64,000 nt of DNA from the NCBI GenBank assembly GCA_964534125.1, contig CAZHOJ010000007.1, positions 154,498 through 218,497 of the forward strand. Direction: 5' to 3'. Below, piece by piece: positions 28,181-35,280 of this stretch. Every line of letters starts with the position of its first letter. Position 1 is the stretch's first letter. The position numbers and the translations under genes are program-made. A model generated the notes under the pieces. That model saw nothing but the letters and a program-made list of their open reading frames with translations, ran no database searches and was not told where the DNA came from. Source of the DNA: 2-02-FULL-55-14 sp964534125 (lineage in GTDB: Bacteria; Bacteroidota; Ignavibacteria; UBA10030).

Positions 28181-28978
28181 ATGTCCGCTGCGATCCATCC
28201 CACCGCGATCATATCTCCGACCGCACACCTCGGGTCCGATGTCACTGTGGGACCCTATACCGTCATCGAGGACAATGTTGCCATCGGCGACGGCACATGG
28301 ATAGCATCTCATGCACGCATCTCGCGGTTCACCACGCTCGGCGCACAATGCCGCGTTTTCTCCTTCGCCTCCGTCGGCGGTGATCCTCAGGACCTGAAGT
28401 TCAAAGGGGAGGAGACCACACTCGAGGTGGGGGACCGTTGCACTATCCGGGAATACGTGACGCTGAATCGTGGCACCATGGACAGCGGGAAGACCATCAT
28501 CGGGAGCGATTGCCTGTTCATGGCAAACGCGCATGTGGGACATGATTGCCGCATCGGGAATCGTGCCATCCTCGCGAACAGCGTCGCCCTTGGCGGGCAT
28601 GTGCACCTGGGAGACTGGGTCATCATCGGCGGGCTCACGCCCGTGCATCAGTTCTGCAAGATCGGCGACCACGCGATGATCGGAGGCGGCTTTCGCGTCG
28701 TCAAGGATGTTCCCCCGTACGTCCTGGCCGGCCAGGACCCGCTCGTGTTCGAGGGGCTCAACTCGGTCGGACTTCGCCGCCGCGGGATGACGAGGGAGGC
28801 GATGGACACGCTCGACAGGGCATTCGAGCTCCTGTACCGGTCGAACCTGAACGTGTCTCAGGCCGTGGCCCGCATCAAGGAAGACCTTCCTCTTACCGCG
28901 GAGGTCCAGAACCTCCTGGGTTTCATCGCTTCGAGCAAGCGGGGCATCATCCCGGGCCGGGCGCGGCACCGATCATGA
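28181..28978 (+). CDS. lpxA: UDP-N-acetylglucosamine O-acyltransferase
   Basis: 265 residues from ATG 28181, 7 bp after lpxC-fabZ. Left-handed beta-helix hexapeptides from IHPTAIISPTAHLG; catalytic His in ANAHVGHDCRIGN; FKGEETTLEVGDR and HQFCKIGDHAMIGGG are LpxA signatures; helical C-terminal domain. First step of lipid A synthesis. The stop overlaps the next ATG (ATGA). Confidence 0.95.
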   Translation: MSAAIHPTAIISPTAHLGSDVTVGPYTVIEDNVAIGDGTWIASHARISRFTTLGAQCRVFSFASVGGDPQDLKFKGEETTLEVGDRCTIREYVTLNRGTMDSGKTIIGSDCLFMANAHVGHDCRIGNRAILANSVALGGHVHLGDWVIIGGLTPVHQFCKIGDHAMIGGGFRVVKDVPPYVLAGQDPLVFEGLNSVGLRRRGMTREAMDTLDRAFELLYRSNLNVSQAVARIKEDLPLTAEVQNLLGFIASSKRGIIPGRARHRS

Positions 28979-29745
28979 TGACTGTTGATGTAAGCGGTCC
29001 GCGGCCCGGTCCTGAGAACATGGACGCAGATGTCCGGAGCGCTCAGGATTGCCTTCGGGGTCGCGTCCATCCTCATCTGCGGCTGTACGGCTGGCAGCCG
29101 GCAGCCATCTCTCTCGGCGCTCATCAGTCCGTCGATATGCTCCGGAGCGGCTATGCCGCCATGCACGGAGTGGACGTCGTCACCCGTCCGACCGGTGGCG
29201 GGGCCATCCTGCATACAGATGAACTGACCTATTGCGTCACCCTTCCGCTGCTCGGACGGACGCCTTCAGCGGTGTACGCCATCATCGTGTCTGCCATCCT
29301 GCGCGGCCTCCGGTCGCTGGGAGTCGGGGCGGACGCCGAACGGTGGCCCACGCCTTCCTCGCCGAACGGCGCATATGCCGCTCAGCCGGTCTGCTTCTCG
29401 GGTATCGCGCGGGATGAGGTGCGTGTGAACGGGCGGAAGCTTGTGGGAAGTGCACAGCGCATCTATGGCGGGGGCAACGGCGATCGCGTCATCCTGCAGC
29501 ACGGTTCCATCCTGCTCAGCGATGCCCATGCACTGCTGCCGGTCTATCTGAAAGGCAACATGCAGGGAAGCGCGGCACAACAGGTCCGTGACCTGCGGGC
29601 AAGGTCCACATCTCTCGAAGCGGAGCGTGGGCGGCGGGTCCCGTGGAACGAGGCAGCTGAGGCCATGCACAGTGCATTCCGGTCCACGCCGGCGTTGTGG
29701 GAGATAGAGGCCGGGCACCATCAGGAACAGGAGGTGAGGGCGTGA
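28975..29745 (+). CDS. Lipoate/octanoate transferase (BPL/LplA/LipM-type) family protein
   Basis: 256 residues from ATG 28975. Typical opening PENMDADV then HPHLRLYGWQPAAISLGAHQ, the binding loop RPTGGGAILHTDELTY, and the conserved lysine in NGRKLVGSAQR. It should attach lipoyl or octanoyl groups to lipoyl domains (LipM/LplA-like); LplA versus octanoyltransferase cannot be settled here. No separate C-terminal LplA accessory domain is seen. It overlaps lpxA by 4 bp and panB by 4 bp. Confidence 0.88.
   Translation: MMTVDVSGPRPGPENMDADVRSAQDCLRGRVHPHLRLYGWQPAAISLGAHQSVDMLRSGYAAMHGVDVVTRPTGGGAILHTDELTYCVTLPLLGRTPSAVYAIIVSAILRGLRSLGVGADAERWPTPSSPNGAYAAQPVCFSGIARDEVRVNGRKLVGSAQRIYGGGNGDRVILQHGSILLSDAHALLPVYLKGNMQGSAAQQVRDLRARSTSLEAERGRRVPWNEAAEAMHSAFRSTPALWEIEAGHHQEQEVRA
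29729..29737 (+). promoter_or_regulatory. Strong ribosome binding site for panB
   Basis: AGGAGGTGA lies 4-7 nt before GTG 29742 and decides this start. Such a full Shine-Dalgarno is unusual in this window, where many starts have none. Confidence 0.7.
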
Positions 29746-30566
29746 ACATCAATACAAAAACGAGCGGCCCCAAGCGCGTCACGACGCGGACGATCGCCGA
29801 TATGAAGAAGAAGAAAGACGCCATCGCATGCCTGACGGCGTACGACTTCCTGACAGCACGGCTGCTCGATCAGGCAGGCGCGGACATCCTCCTCGTCGGC
29901 GATTCGCTCGGCATGGTCTTCCAGGGACATGAGACGACGATCCCTGTGACGATGGACCAGATGATCTACCATGCGCAGGCAGTTGTACGCGGCGTTGATC
30001 GGGCGATGGTGATCGTGGACATGCCGTTCATGTCCTATCAGTCGAAGACGGAGGAAGGTTTCCGGAACGCAGGGCGTGTGATGAAGGAGACCGGTGCGGG
30101 TGGGGTCAAGTTCGAAGGGGGTGAACGCATCGCTGATCTGGTCCGCAAGACGAGCGATGCTGGCATTCCCGTGATGGGACACCTGGGCCTGACGCCCCAA
30201 TCGATCCATCAGTTCGGCGGATACCAGCCGCGCGGGGCAACGCCGGAAGAGGCGAAGACGCTGCTCCGGGATGCGAAGCTTCTCGAAGAAGCGGGCGCGT
30301 TCGCTATCGTGCTGGAGAAGATCCCGGCTGCGCTGGCAAAGCGTGTCACGCGCTCGGTCTCCATTCCCACCATCGGTATCGGCGCAGGCGTCCATTGTGA
30401 CGGGCAGATCCTCGTGACCCCCGACATGCTCGGGCTGTACGAGGATTTCCAGCCGCGCTTCGTCCGGGAGTATGCGACGATGGCGGAGGACACGCGAACA
30501 GCGGTCAGGAAGTATGTCGCCGATGTCAAGAAGAAGGAATTCCCCGGAACGAAGGAGAGCTACTAG
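29742..30566 (+). CDS. panB: 3-methyl-2-oxobutanoate hydroxymethyltransferase
   Basis: 274 residues, GTG start fixed by the ribosome site just upstream. Converts ketoisovalerate to ketopantoate with methylene-THF, first step of pantothenate synthesis. LTAYDFLTARLLDQAGAD, LLVGDSLGMV, GHLGLTPQSIH and GIGAGVHCDGQILV are PanB signatures, including metal-binding Asp and catalytic Glu positions. panC lies 31 kb away at 60909, so the pathway genes are split. Confidence 0.96.
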   Translation: MNINTKTSGPKRVTTRTIADMKKKKDAIACLTAYDFLTARLLDQAGADILLVGDSLGMVFQGHETTIPVTMDQMIYHAQAVVRGVDRAMVIVDMPFMSYQSKTEEGFRNAGRVMKETGAGGVKFEGGERIADLVRKTSDAGIPVMGHLGLTPQSIHQFGGYQPRGATPEEAKTLLRDAKLLEEAGAFAIVLEKIPAALAKRVTRSVSIPTIGIGAGVHCDGQILVTPDMLGLYEDFQPRFVREYATMAEDTRTAVRKYVADVKKKEFPGTKESY

Positions 30567-30586
30567 TCCCGGTGCCCCTCACAGCC

Positions 30587-31372
30587 ATGCCGCAGAAAAA
30601 GCGCCTCTCCATCCTGATCTCCAATGACGACGGCATCGATGCTCCGGGTATCGAACGCCTCGTTGCGGAGATGCGCCGGGTGGGGGACGTGACCGTGGTC
30701 GCGCCTCACCAGCAGCAGAGCGCCGTTGGCCATGCGATCACGATGAACCGGCCACTTCGGGTGAGGGAGTACTTCAAGAACGGCAAGTTCTTCGGATATG
30801 CCGTCGAAGGCACGCCTGCCGATTGCGTCAAGCTTGCGGTCCGCGCACTGCTCAAACGGAGGCCGGATATCCTGCTTTCCGGCGTCAACCACGGTTCGAA
30901 CACCGCTATCAGCGTCATCTATTCAGGCACTGTCTCCGCCGCGACCGAAGGGACCATCCTCGGCATTCCTTCCATCGCCGTCTCTCTGACCACGTACCGA
31001 CCCGCAGATTTTGCGCCGGCCGCTCGGTTCGCCCGCCGCCTGGCGCGGAAGGTCATCCGGCACGGACTTCCCACAGGGACATTACTGAACGTCAACGTGC
31101 CGCCGCTTCCGGAGGACCGCCTCAAGGGCGTCCGCATCACGAGGCAGGGGAAAGCGGTCTGGAACGACACGTTCGACGTCAGGAGGGACCCGGCGAACAA
31201 GGAATACTTCTGGTTGACAGGAGGGTTGGAGAACGTCGATGAGGACCTGGCGTTCGACGAGGCCGCAGTCCGTGCAGGGTACATCTCCGTTACGCCCATC
31301 CAGTACGACCTCACCAACACGGAGATGATCGCGCACGTGCGGTCATGGAAGATCTCCCCGACGGGTCGGTGA
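30587..31372 (+). CDS. surE: 5'/3'-nucleotidase SurE
   Basis: 261 residues from ATG 30587 (GTG 30572 would add five residues). Metal-dependent phosphatase acting on nucleoside monophosphates. ISNDDGIDAPGI (metal-binding Asp pair), APHQQQSAVGHAIT, SGVNHGSNT and YSGTVSAATEG are the four SurE motifs. 20 bp after panB; its last 28 bp overlap the DUF309 gene. Confidence 0.95.
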   Translation: MPQKKRLSILISNDDGIDAPGIERLVAEMRRVGDVTVVAPHQQQSAVGHAITMNRPLRVREYFKNGKFFGYAVEGTPADCVKLAVRALLKRRPDILLSGVNHGSNTAISVIYSGTVSAATEGTILGIPSIAVSLTTYRPADFAPAARFARRLARKVIRHGLPTGTLLNVNVPPLPEDRLKGVRITRQGKAVWNDTFDVRRDPANKEYFWLTGGLENVDEDLAFDEAAVRAGYISVTPIQYDLTNTEMIAHVRSWKISPTGR

Positions 31373-31779
31373 CCGACCTCTCTTCTCACCCCGCTGTGTT
31401 CCTGCTTCAGGACCTGTCCGACCGACATCGCGAACTGTTCAATGAAGGGCGACGGTTGTTCAACGACCGGGCGTTCTGGGAGGCCCATGAGGCATGGGAA
31501 GAGGTATGGAGAGAGGTCCCGTCCCCGCAGAAGCAGCTCCTCCAGGGGCTTATCCAGGCAGCAGCGGCCTATCATCTCATAGTGACCTCACCACGCATCA
31601 ACGGAGCGCTCGGGAACATCGAGAAGTCGCTGACGAAGCTCGACGGCATGCCGGAGGTATGTTTCGGCGTCAGGATCGCAGAGGTACGGGACGTGTTGCG
31701 AAGAGCACATGAAGAAGCGAAGAGGGTTGGGCAGGAAGGTCTGTCCGGCATCGGCGATGCGTTCGTGCCGGTCATCTAG
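31345..31779 (+). CDS. DUF309 family protein
   Basis: 144 residues, all helical, with the DUF309 signature FNDRAFWEAHEAWEEVWRE and LQGLIQAAAAYHL. Function unknown in the family; it is a small cytoplasmic helical bundle. It overlaps surE by 28 bp and is the last gene of the long plus-strand operon; the next gene converges on it. Confidence 0.85.
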   Translation: MEDLPDGSVTDLSSHPAVFLLQDLSDRHRELFNEGRRLFNDRAFWEAHEAWEEVWREVPSPQKQLLQGLIQAAAAYHLIVTSPRINGALGNIEKSLTKLDGMPEVCFGVRIAEVRDVLRRAHEEAKRVGQEGLSGIGDAFVPVI

Positions 31780-31840
31780 ATCGTTCACACCGGCGCCTGT
31801 GGCGCTACCGGACCGCCGAACAGATATCAGGAGAGGAAGA

Positions 31841-32710
31841 TCAGCGTTTCGAATTGGAGCTGTAGATAGGTCCCACCCCGAACTCACCCGCCGCCCATAA
31901 CGTCAGGATCGCCGTGATACCGGCGATCGCGCGTTTCTCATCCTCGAGGTGGATCACAAGGCCGTAGGTATCCGCCACGAAGTGCAGGTTGCGGACCATG
32001 CGGCGCGCCCGCGTCTCATCGATCGATCCGTGCCAGAGGTCTATCTGGTCGATGATCATGTCCTCATGCCGCCGGAAGAACTCGCCGAGCGAGATCACTT
32101 TGCTGCTGAGCGCCGTCCGGGGCTTGCAGAGGTAGAGCAGGTCGCTGACGTACTGGTCCCAGTGCCGGGCAAGGTCCCTGTTCGTGGGGCGCCGGAGGTA
32201 GTTGGCGCGTGCGACGGAGAACTTCGCCTTTGTCTGAACGCGGAACTGCGGTTCAACGGGGTGAAAATCGAAGATGGTCTGCACCGCTTTCTGGTCCATA
32301 TCATCCTGCTGGTAGTACACCCATTCGTTCTTCAGCTTGCGCCACGTCAGAATGGTGAGGACTGCTTTGTCCTTGCTGTCCATCAGGATGAACTTGCCGT
32401 TCTGCTCTTTGACCACCGTTACCCAGTGGTGCCACTGTTCGATGCAGAGGAGGCAGGGGATGCCGCGCCGGAGGAACTTTCGAAGCTCCTTCAGGGCCTC
32501 ATCTGCATGGAAGCGGCGTACGATCTGCAGTGTGCAGTTGAACTTCTTTGCCGCGCGGGCAAGCTGGATCTCGTCCGTTCCGCTCCACCATCGTGTACCG
32601 GATAGTTTGGAGATCTGATGCTCGTCAGCGAAGATGCCGAGAGTGGCGAACGCGTTCTTCAGTGCGAACGGTCCGCAGACGTAGTCATTCGGTTGGGGAT
32701 AGAAGCTCAT
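31841..32710 (-). CDS. C39-like (papain-fold) cysteine peptidase-related protein
   Basis: 289 residues from ATG 32710; a longer frame to 32794 lacks conserved features and would run through the promoter. The N-terminal part reads QPNDYVCGPFALKNAFATLG, with the Gln and Cys of a C39-type double-glycine peptidase fold; IEQWHHWVTVV supplies the His and ILMDSKDKAV the Asp, so a triad is plausible. No transporter domains and no signal peptide: not an ABC-C39 exporter. The C-terminal 150 residues are unassigned. Divergent from an ATP-grasp ligase with back-to-back promoters. Peptide or isopeptide cleavage is inferred; a C39-fold non-peptidase role is also possible. Confidence 0.65.
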   Translation of the reverse strand: MSFYPQPNDYVCGPFALKNAFATLGIFADEHQISKLSGTRWWSGTDEIQLARAAKKFNCTLQIVRRFHADEALKELRKFLRRGIPCLLCIEQWHHWVTVVKEQNGKFILMDSKDKAVLTILTWRKLKNEWVYYQQDDMDQKAVQTIFDFHPVEPQFRVQTKAKFSVARANYLRRPTNRDLARHWDQYVSDLLYLCKPRTALSSKVISLGEFFRRHEDMIIDQIDLWHGSIDETRARRMVRNLHFVADTYGLVIHLEDEKRAIAGITAILTLWAAGEFGVGPIYSSNSKR

Positions 32711-32732
32711 GGTCGGATGTCGAAAGCGCCTC

Positions 32733-32761
32733 AACCTACCCAAAGTTTGAGGGAATAGCAA
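32733..32761 (-). promoter_or_regulatory. Promoter of the C39-like gene
   Basis: On the minus strand TTGCTA (32756-32761), 17 nt, TAGGTT (32733-32738), then 22 nt to ATG 32710. Confidence 0.6.
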
Positions 32762-32769
32762 CGCGTCCC

Positions 32770-32798
32770 TTGCCAATGACGGTTTTCCTTTCAATCTT
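32770..32798 (+). promoter_or_regulatory. Possible ATP-grasp operon promoter, near-leaderless
   Basis: TTGCCA (32770-32775), 17 nt, AATCTT (32793-32798), then 6 nt to ATG 32805. The -10 is weak; the spacing matches the other promoters here. Confidence 0.35.
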
Positions 32799-32804
32799 TG
32801 AGGT

Positions 32805-33884
32805 ATGGAGACGCGCAGGAAGAAAGTCGGGATCGTCTACAATCATGTCGGCGAGGATATCTACGAGAAGATCCGGCATGTGGACCCGTCCTCCTTGCCG
32901 TTCACACCGGAGTACAAGATCGACGTTGCCACCGTGCAGGAGGAGTACCAGGCGCTGGCCACGGCGCTCGGTTCGGAAGGGTTCGAGGCCCGGCTCATCA
33001 ACCTCGGGGACAGCCTGGAGGTGTTGTTCGACAAGCTCCGGAAGGATCCCCCGGATGTGGTGTTCAATCTTGTCGAGCACCTGCGCGAGAACTCGCATCT
33101 GGAGTCGGCCGTTGCAGGTGTGTTCGAGATCCTGAGCATTCCATATACCGGCGCACCGCCGTTCGCTCTCCAGTTGTGCCAGCGCAAGGGGATGACGAAA
33201 CAGCTCCTGCGGGAACATGGCATCAGGACCCCCCGGTTCCGGCTGCTCCACGAAGAAAAGGCACTTCGCCGGCATGGACTGCGGTATCCCCTCATCGTGA
33301 AGCCGGCGCGCGAGGATGCCAGTTCGGGTGTGGACGCACGGTCGGTCGTGGGAGACCTGGACAGCCTGCTCGCGCAGCTGCACCGGGTCTTCGAGGAGTT
33401 TGCACCGCCGATCCTGATAGAGGAATTCATCGACGGACGGGAACTGCATGTCGGAGTGCTCGGCAATTCGCCTGCGGAGGTCCTCCCGATCCTCGAGTAT
33501 GATTTTGGCGAACTCCCCCCGGACCACCCGCGGTTGCTGAGCTATGATGTGAAGTGGGACCCGTTGAAGGAGGCGTATCACCGGGTCCATACAGTCTGTC
33601 CCGCGGACCTGCCCAAGACCGTGGAGCGCCGCGTCAAGCAGGCCGCTCTGCACGCCTACGAGCTCACGAACTGCCGTGACTATGCCCGCGTTGACATCCG
33701 TCTCTCGACCGACAACAAGCCGTATGTCCTCGAGGTGAACCCGAACCCGGACCTGACGGAGGGTGTCTCCTTCATGGAGAGCGCTGAGAACAGGGGGCTC
33801 ACCTTCTCGCAGACCCTTCGGATGATCGTCGAGTTCGCGCTTCGAAGGGGTGCCGTGAGGGAGAAGCCGGTGTCCTATTTCTGA
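32805..33884 (+). CDS. D-alanine-D-alanine ligase-like ATP-grasp protein
   Basis: 359 residues. ATP-grasp fold: an N-terminal GIVYNHVGED domain, VVFNLVEHL, LIVKPAREDASSGV (ATP-binding Lys and loop), LIEEFIDGRELHVGVLG, and the C-terminal metal site YARVDIRLS...YVLEVNPNPDL. The Ddl-type end (LEVNPNPDLTEGVSF) is present, but the N-terminal domain differs from housekeeping Ddl and no mur genes are near. It may join amino acids or peptides by ATP-dependent ligation; the substrate is unknown. First gene of an operon with CPXCG, rtcB and mutS, and divergent from the C39-like gene. Confidence 0.8.
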   Translation: METRRKKVGIVYNHVGEDIYEKIRHVDPSSLPFTPEYKIDVATVQEEYQALATALGSEGFEARLINLGDSLEVLFDKLRKDPPDVVFNLVEHLRENSHLESAVAGVFEILSIPYTGAPPFALQLCQRKGMTKQLLREHGIRTPRFRLLHEEKALRRHGLRYPLIVKPAREDASSGVDARSVVGDLDSLLAQLHRVFEEFAPPILIEEFIDGRELHVGVLGNSPAEVLPILEYDFGELPPDHPRLLSYDVKWDPLKEAYHRVHTVCPADLPKTVERRVKQAALHAYELTNCRDYARVDIRLSTDNKPYVLEVNPNPDLTEGVSFMESAENRGLTFSQTLRMIVEFALRRGAVREKPVSYF

Positions 33885-33891
33885 GGTCAGT

Positions 33892-34086
33892 ATGATATCC
33901 CTGACATCCGTCGAATACCGATGCGTACACTGTGGCGAGTGGAATGAGGCCGATTTCGACCCGAGCGGCGGCCTCGACCAGGTGCTGGTCGAGGATTGCT
34001 CTGTGTGCTGCTATCCGCTCGTGCTGCATGTGCGGTGCGATCCCGCTGATGGCACCGTACGCATCGATGTTCAGGAGGAAGCGTAG
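33892..34086 (+). CDS. CPXCG-type cysteine-rich small protein
   Basis: 64 residues with YRCVHCGEWNEADFD and EDCSVCCYPL: two CxxC pairs that should hold a zinc ion as a small zinc ribbon. Function unknown. It sits 7 bp after the ATP-grasp gene and 6 bp before rtcB, so it is translated with them. Confidence 0.8.
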   Translation: MISLTSVEYRCVHCGEWNEADFDPSGGLDQVLVEDCSVCCYPLVLHVRCDPADGTVRIDVQEEA

Positions 34087-34092
34087 AGGATC

Positions 34093-35271
34093 GTGCCCGT
34101 CCGGAAAGTGCTGAAGGGTGGGAAAGTGCCGGTGAAGGTCTGGACCGACGACATCGAATCCGAGGCCGAGAAACAGATCGTCCAGCTCTCCACGCTCCCA
34201 TTCTTCTTCCACCATATCGCTGTCATGCCCGATGTCCATGCCGGGCGGGGTTCCGCCATCGGGACCGTGACCGCTTCCGTGCGGTCCGTCATACCCGCTG
34301 CGGTCGGTGTCGATATCGGATGCGGGATGGCTGCTGTCCTCACCCCCTTCATGGAAGGGGACCTCGACGGGAAGCTCTCACTCCTTCGCGCTGCGGTCGA
34401 ACAGGTCATTCCCGTCGGATTCAAGCAGCACCGCACGCCGCAGGAACGTTCGCTTGCATGGGATGGATGGTCCCGGTTCGATGATCTGGTGCCGGATGTC
34501 CATCACCTTCGGAACAAGGCGCAGTGCCAGCTCGGGACGCTGGGGGGCGGGAACCACTTCATCGAGGTCTGCCTGGACGAGATGCAGCGCGTGTGGGTCA
34601 TGCTGCACAGTGGAAGCAGGAACATAGGCAAGACGCTGGCCGACATACACATCGGTATCGCCCATCAGCGGATGAAGGACAAGCGTATCGACATTCCGCA
34701 CAGGGACCTTTCATACCTCGATATTGGCACGTCCGACTGCGATCACTATCTTCACGATGTGCAGTGGGCTCAGGCATATGCCCGCGAGAACCGGGAGATC
34801 ATGCTTGCTCTCATCCTGCGTCAGGTACGTGACGTCGTCCATGGCGGAGAGCCGTTCGACGTTCTTGATCGGGTGAACTGTCACCACAACTATGTCGCAC
34901 AGGAGAGACATTTCGGCCGCGAGGTGTGGGTGACCCGGAAGGGAGCCATCCGCGCGAACGAAGGGGACAGGGGGATCATTCCGGGATCGATGGGAGCGCG
35001 CTCGTACATCGTCCGCGGCCTGGGAAATCCCGAATCGTTCTGCTCCGCCAGCCACGGTGCCGGAAGGAGGATGTCTCGGACCCAGGCGAAGTCGGTGTTC
35101 TCCGTGACGGACCTGGCGCGGCAGACGCACGGCGTCGAATGCCGGAAGGACAAAGGGGTCATCGACGAGATCCCGGATGCATACAAGAACATCGACGAGG
35201 TCCTCGGGAACGAGCGTGACCTCGTCGAGCCCGAACGTGCCCTCAAACAAGTGATCTGTGTGAAGGGATAA
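34093..35271 (+). CDS. rtcB: RNA-splicing ligase RtcB
   Basis: 392 residues from GTG 34093. Joins 2',3'-cyclic phosphate or 3'-phosphate RNA ends to 5'-OH ends using GTP and manganese. MPDVHAGRGSAIGTV, VGVDIGCGM, LGTLGGGNHFIE, LHSGSRNIG and CSASHGAGRRMSR (guanylated His) are conserved. Shorter than E. coli-like forms only slightly. No rtcA or archease gene is adjacent; it lies between a zinc-ribbon protein and mutS. Confidence 0.95.
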   Translation: MPVRKVLKGGKVPVKVWTDDIESEAEKQIVQLSTLPFFFHHIAVMPDVHAGRGSAIGTVTASVRSVIPAAVGVDIGCGMAAVLTPFMEGDLDGKLSLLRAAVEQVIPVGFKQHRTPQERSLAWDGWSRFDDLVPDVHHLRNKAQCQLGTLGGGNHFIEVCLDEMQRVWVMLHSGSRNIGKTLADIHIGIAHQRMKDKRIDIPHRDLSYLDIGTSDCDHYLHDVQWAQAYARENREIMLALILRQVRDVVHGGEPFDVLDRVNCHHNYVAQERHFGREVWVTRKGAIRANEGDRGIIPGSMGARSYIVRGLGNPESFCSASHGAGRRMSRTQAKSVFSVTDLARQTHGVECRKDKGVIDEIPDAYKNIDEVLGNERDLVEPERALKQVICVKG

Positions 35272-35280
35272 CAGGCTGCC

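Noticed and set aside
32805..33884. Housekeeping D-alanine-D-alanine ligase (ddl)
   Set aside because: The N-terminal domain differs from Ddl, and no peptidoglycan genes are nearby; only the ATP-grasp core is clearly shared.
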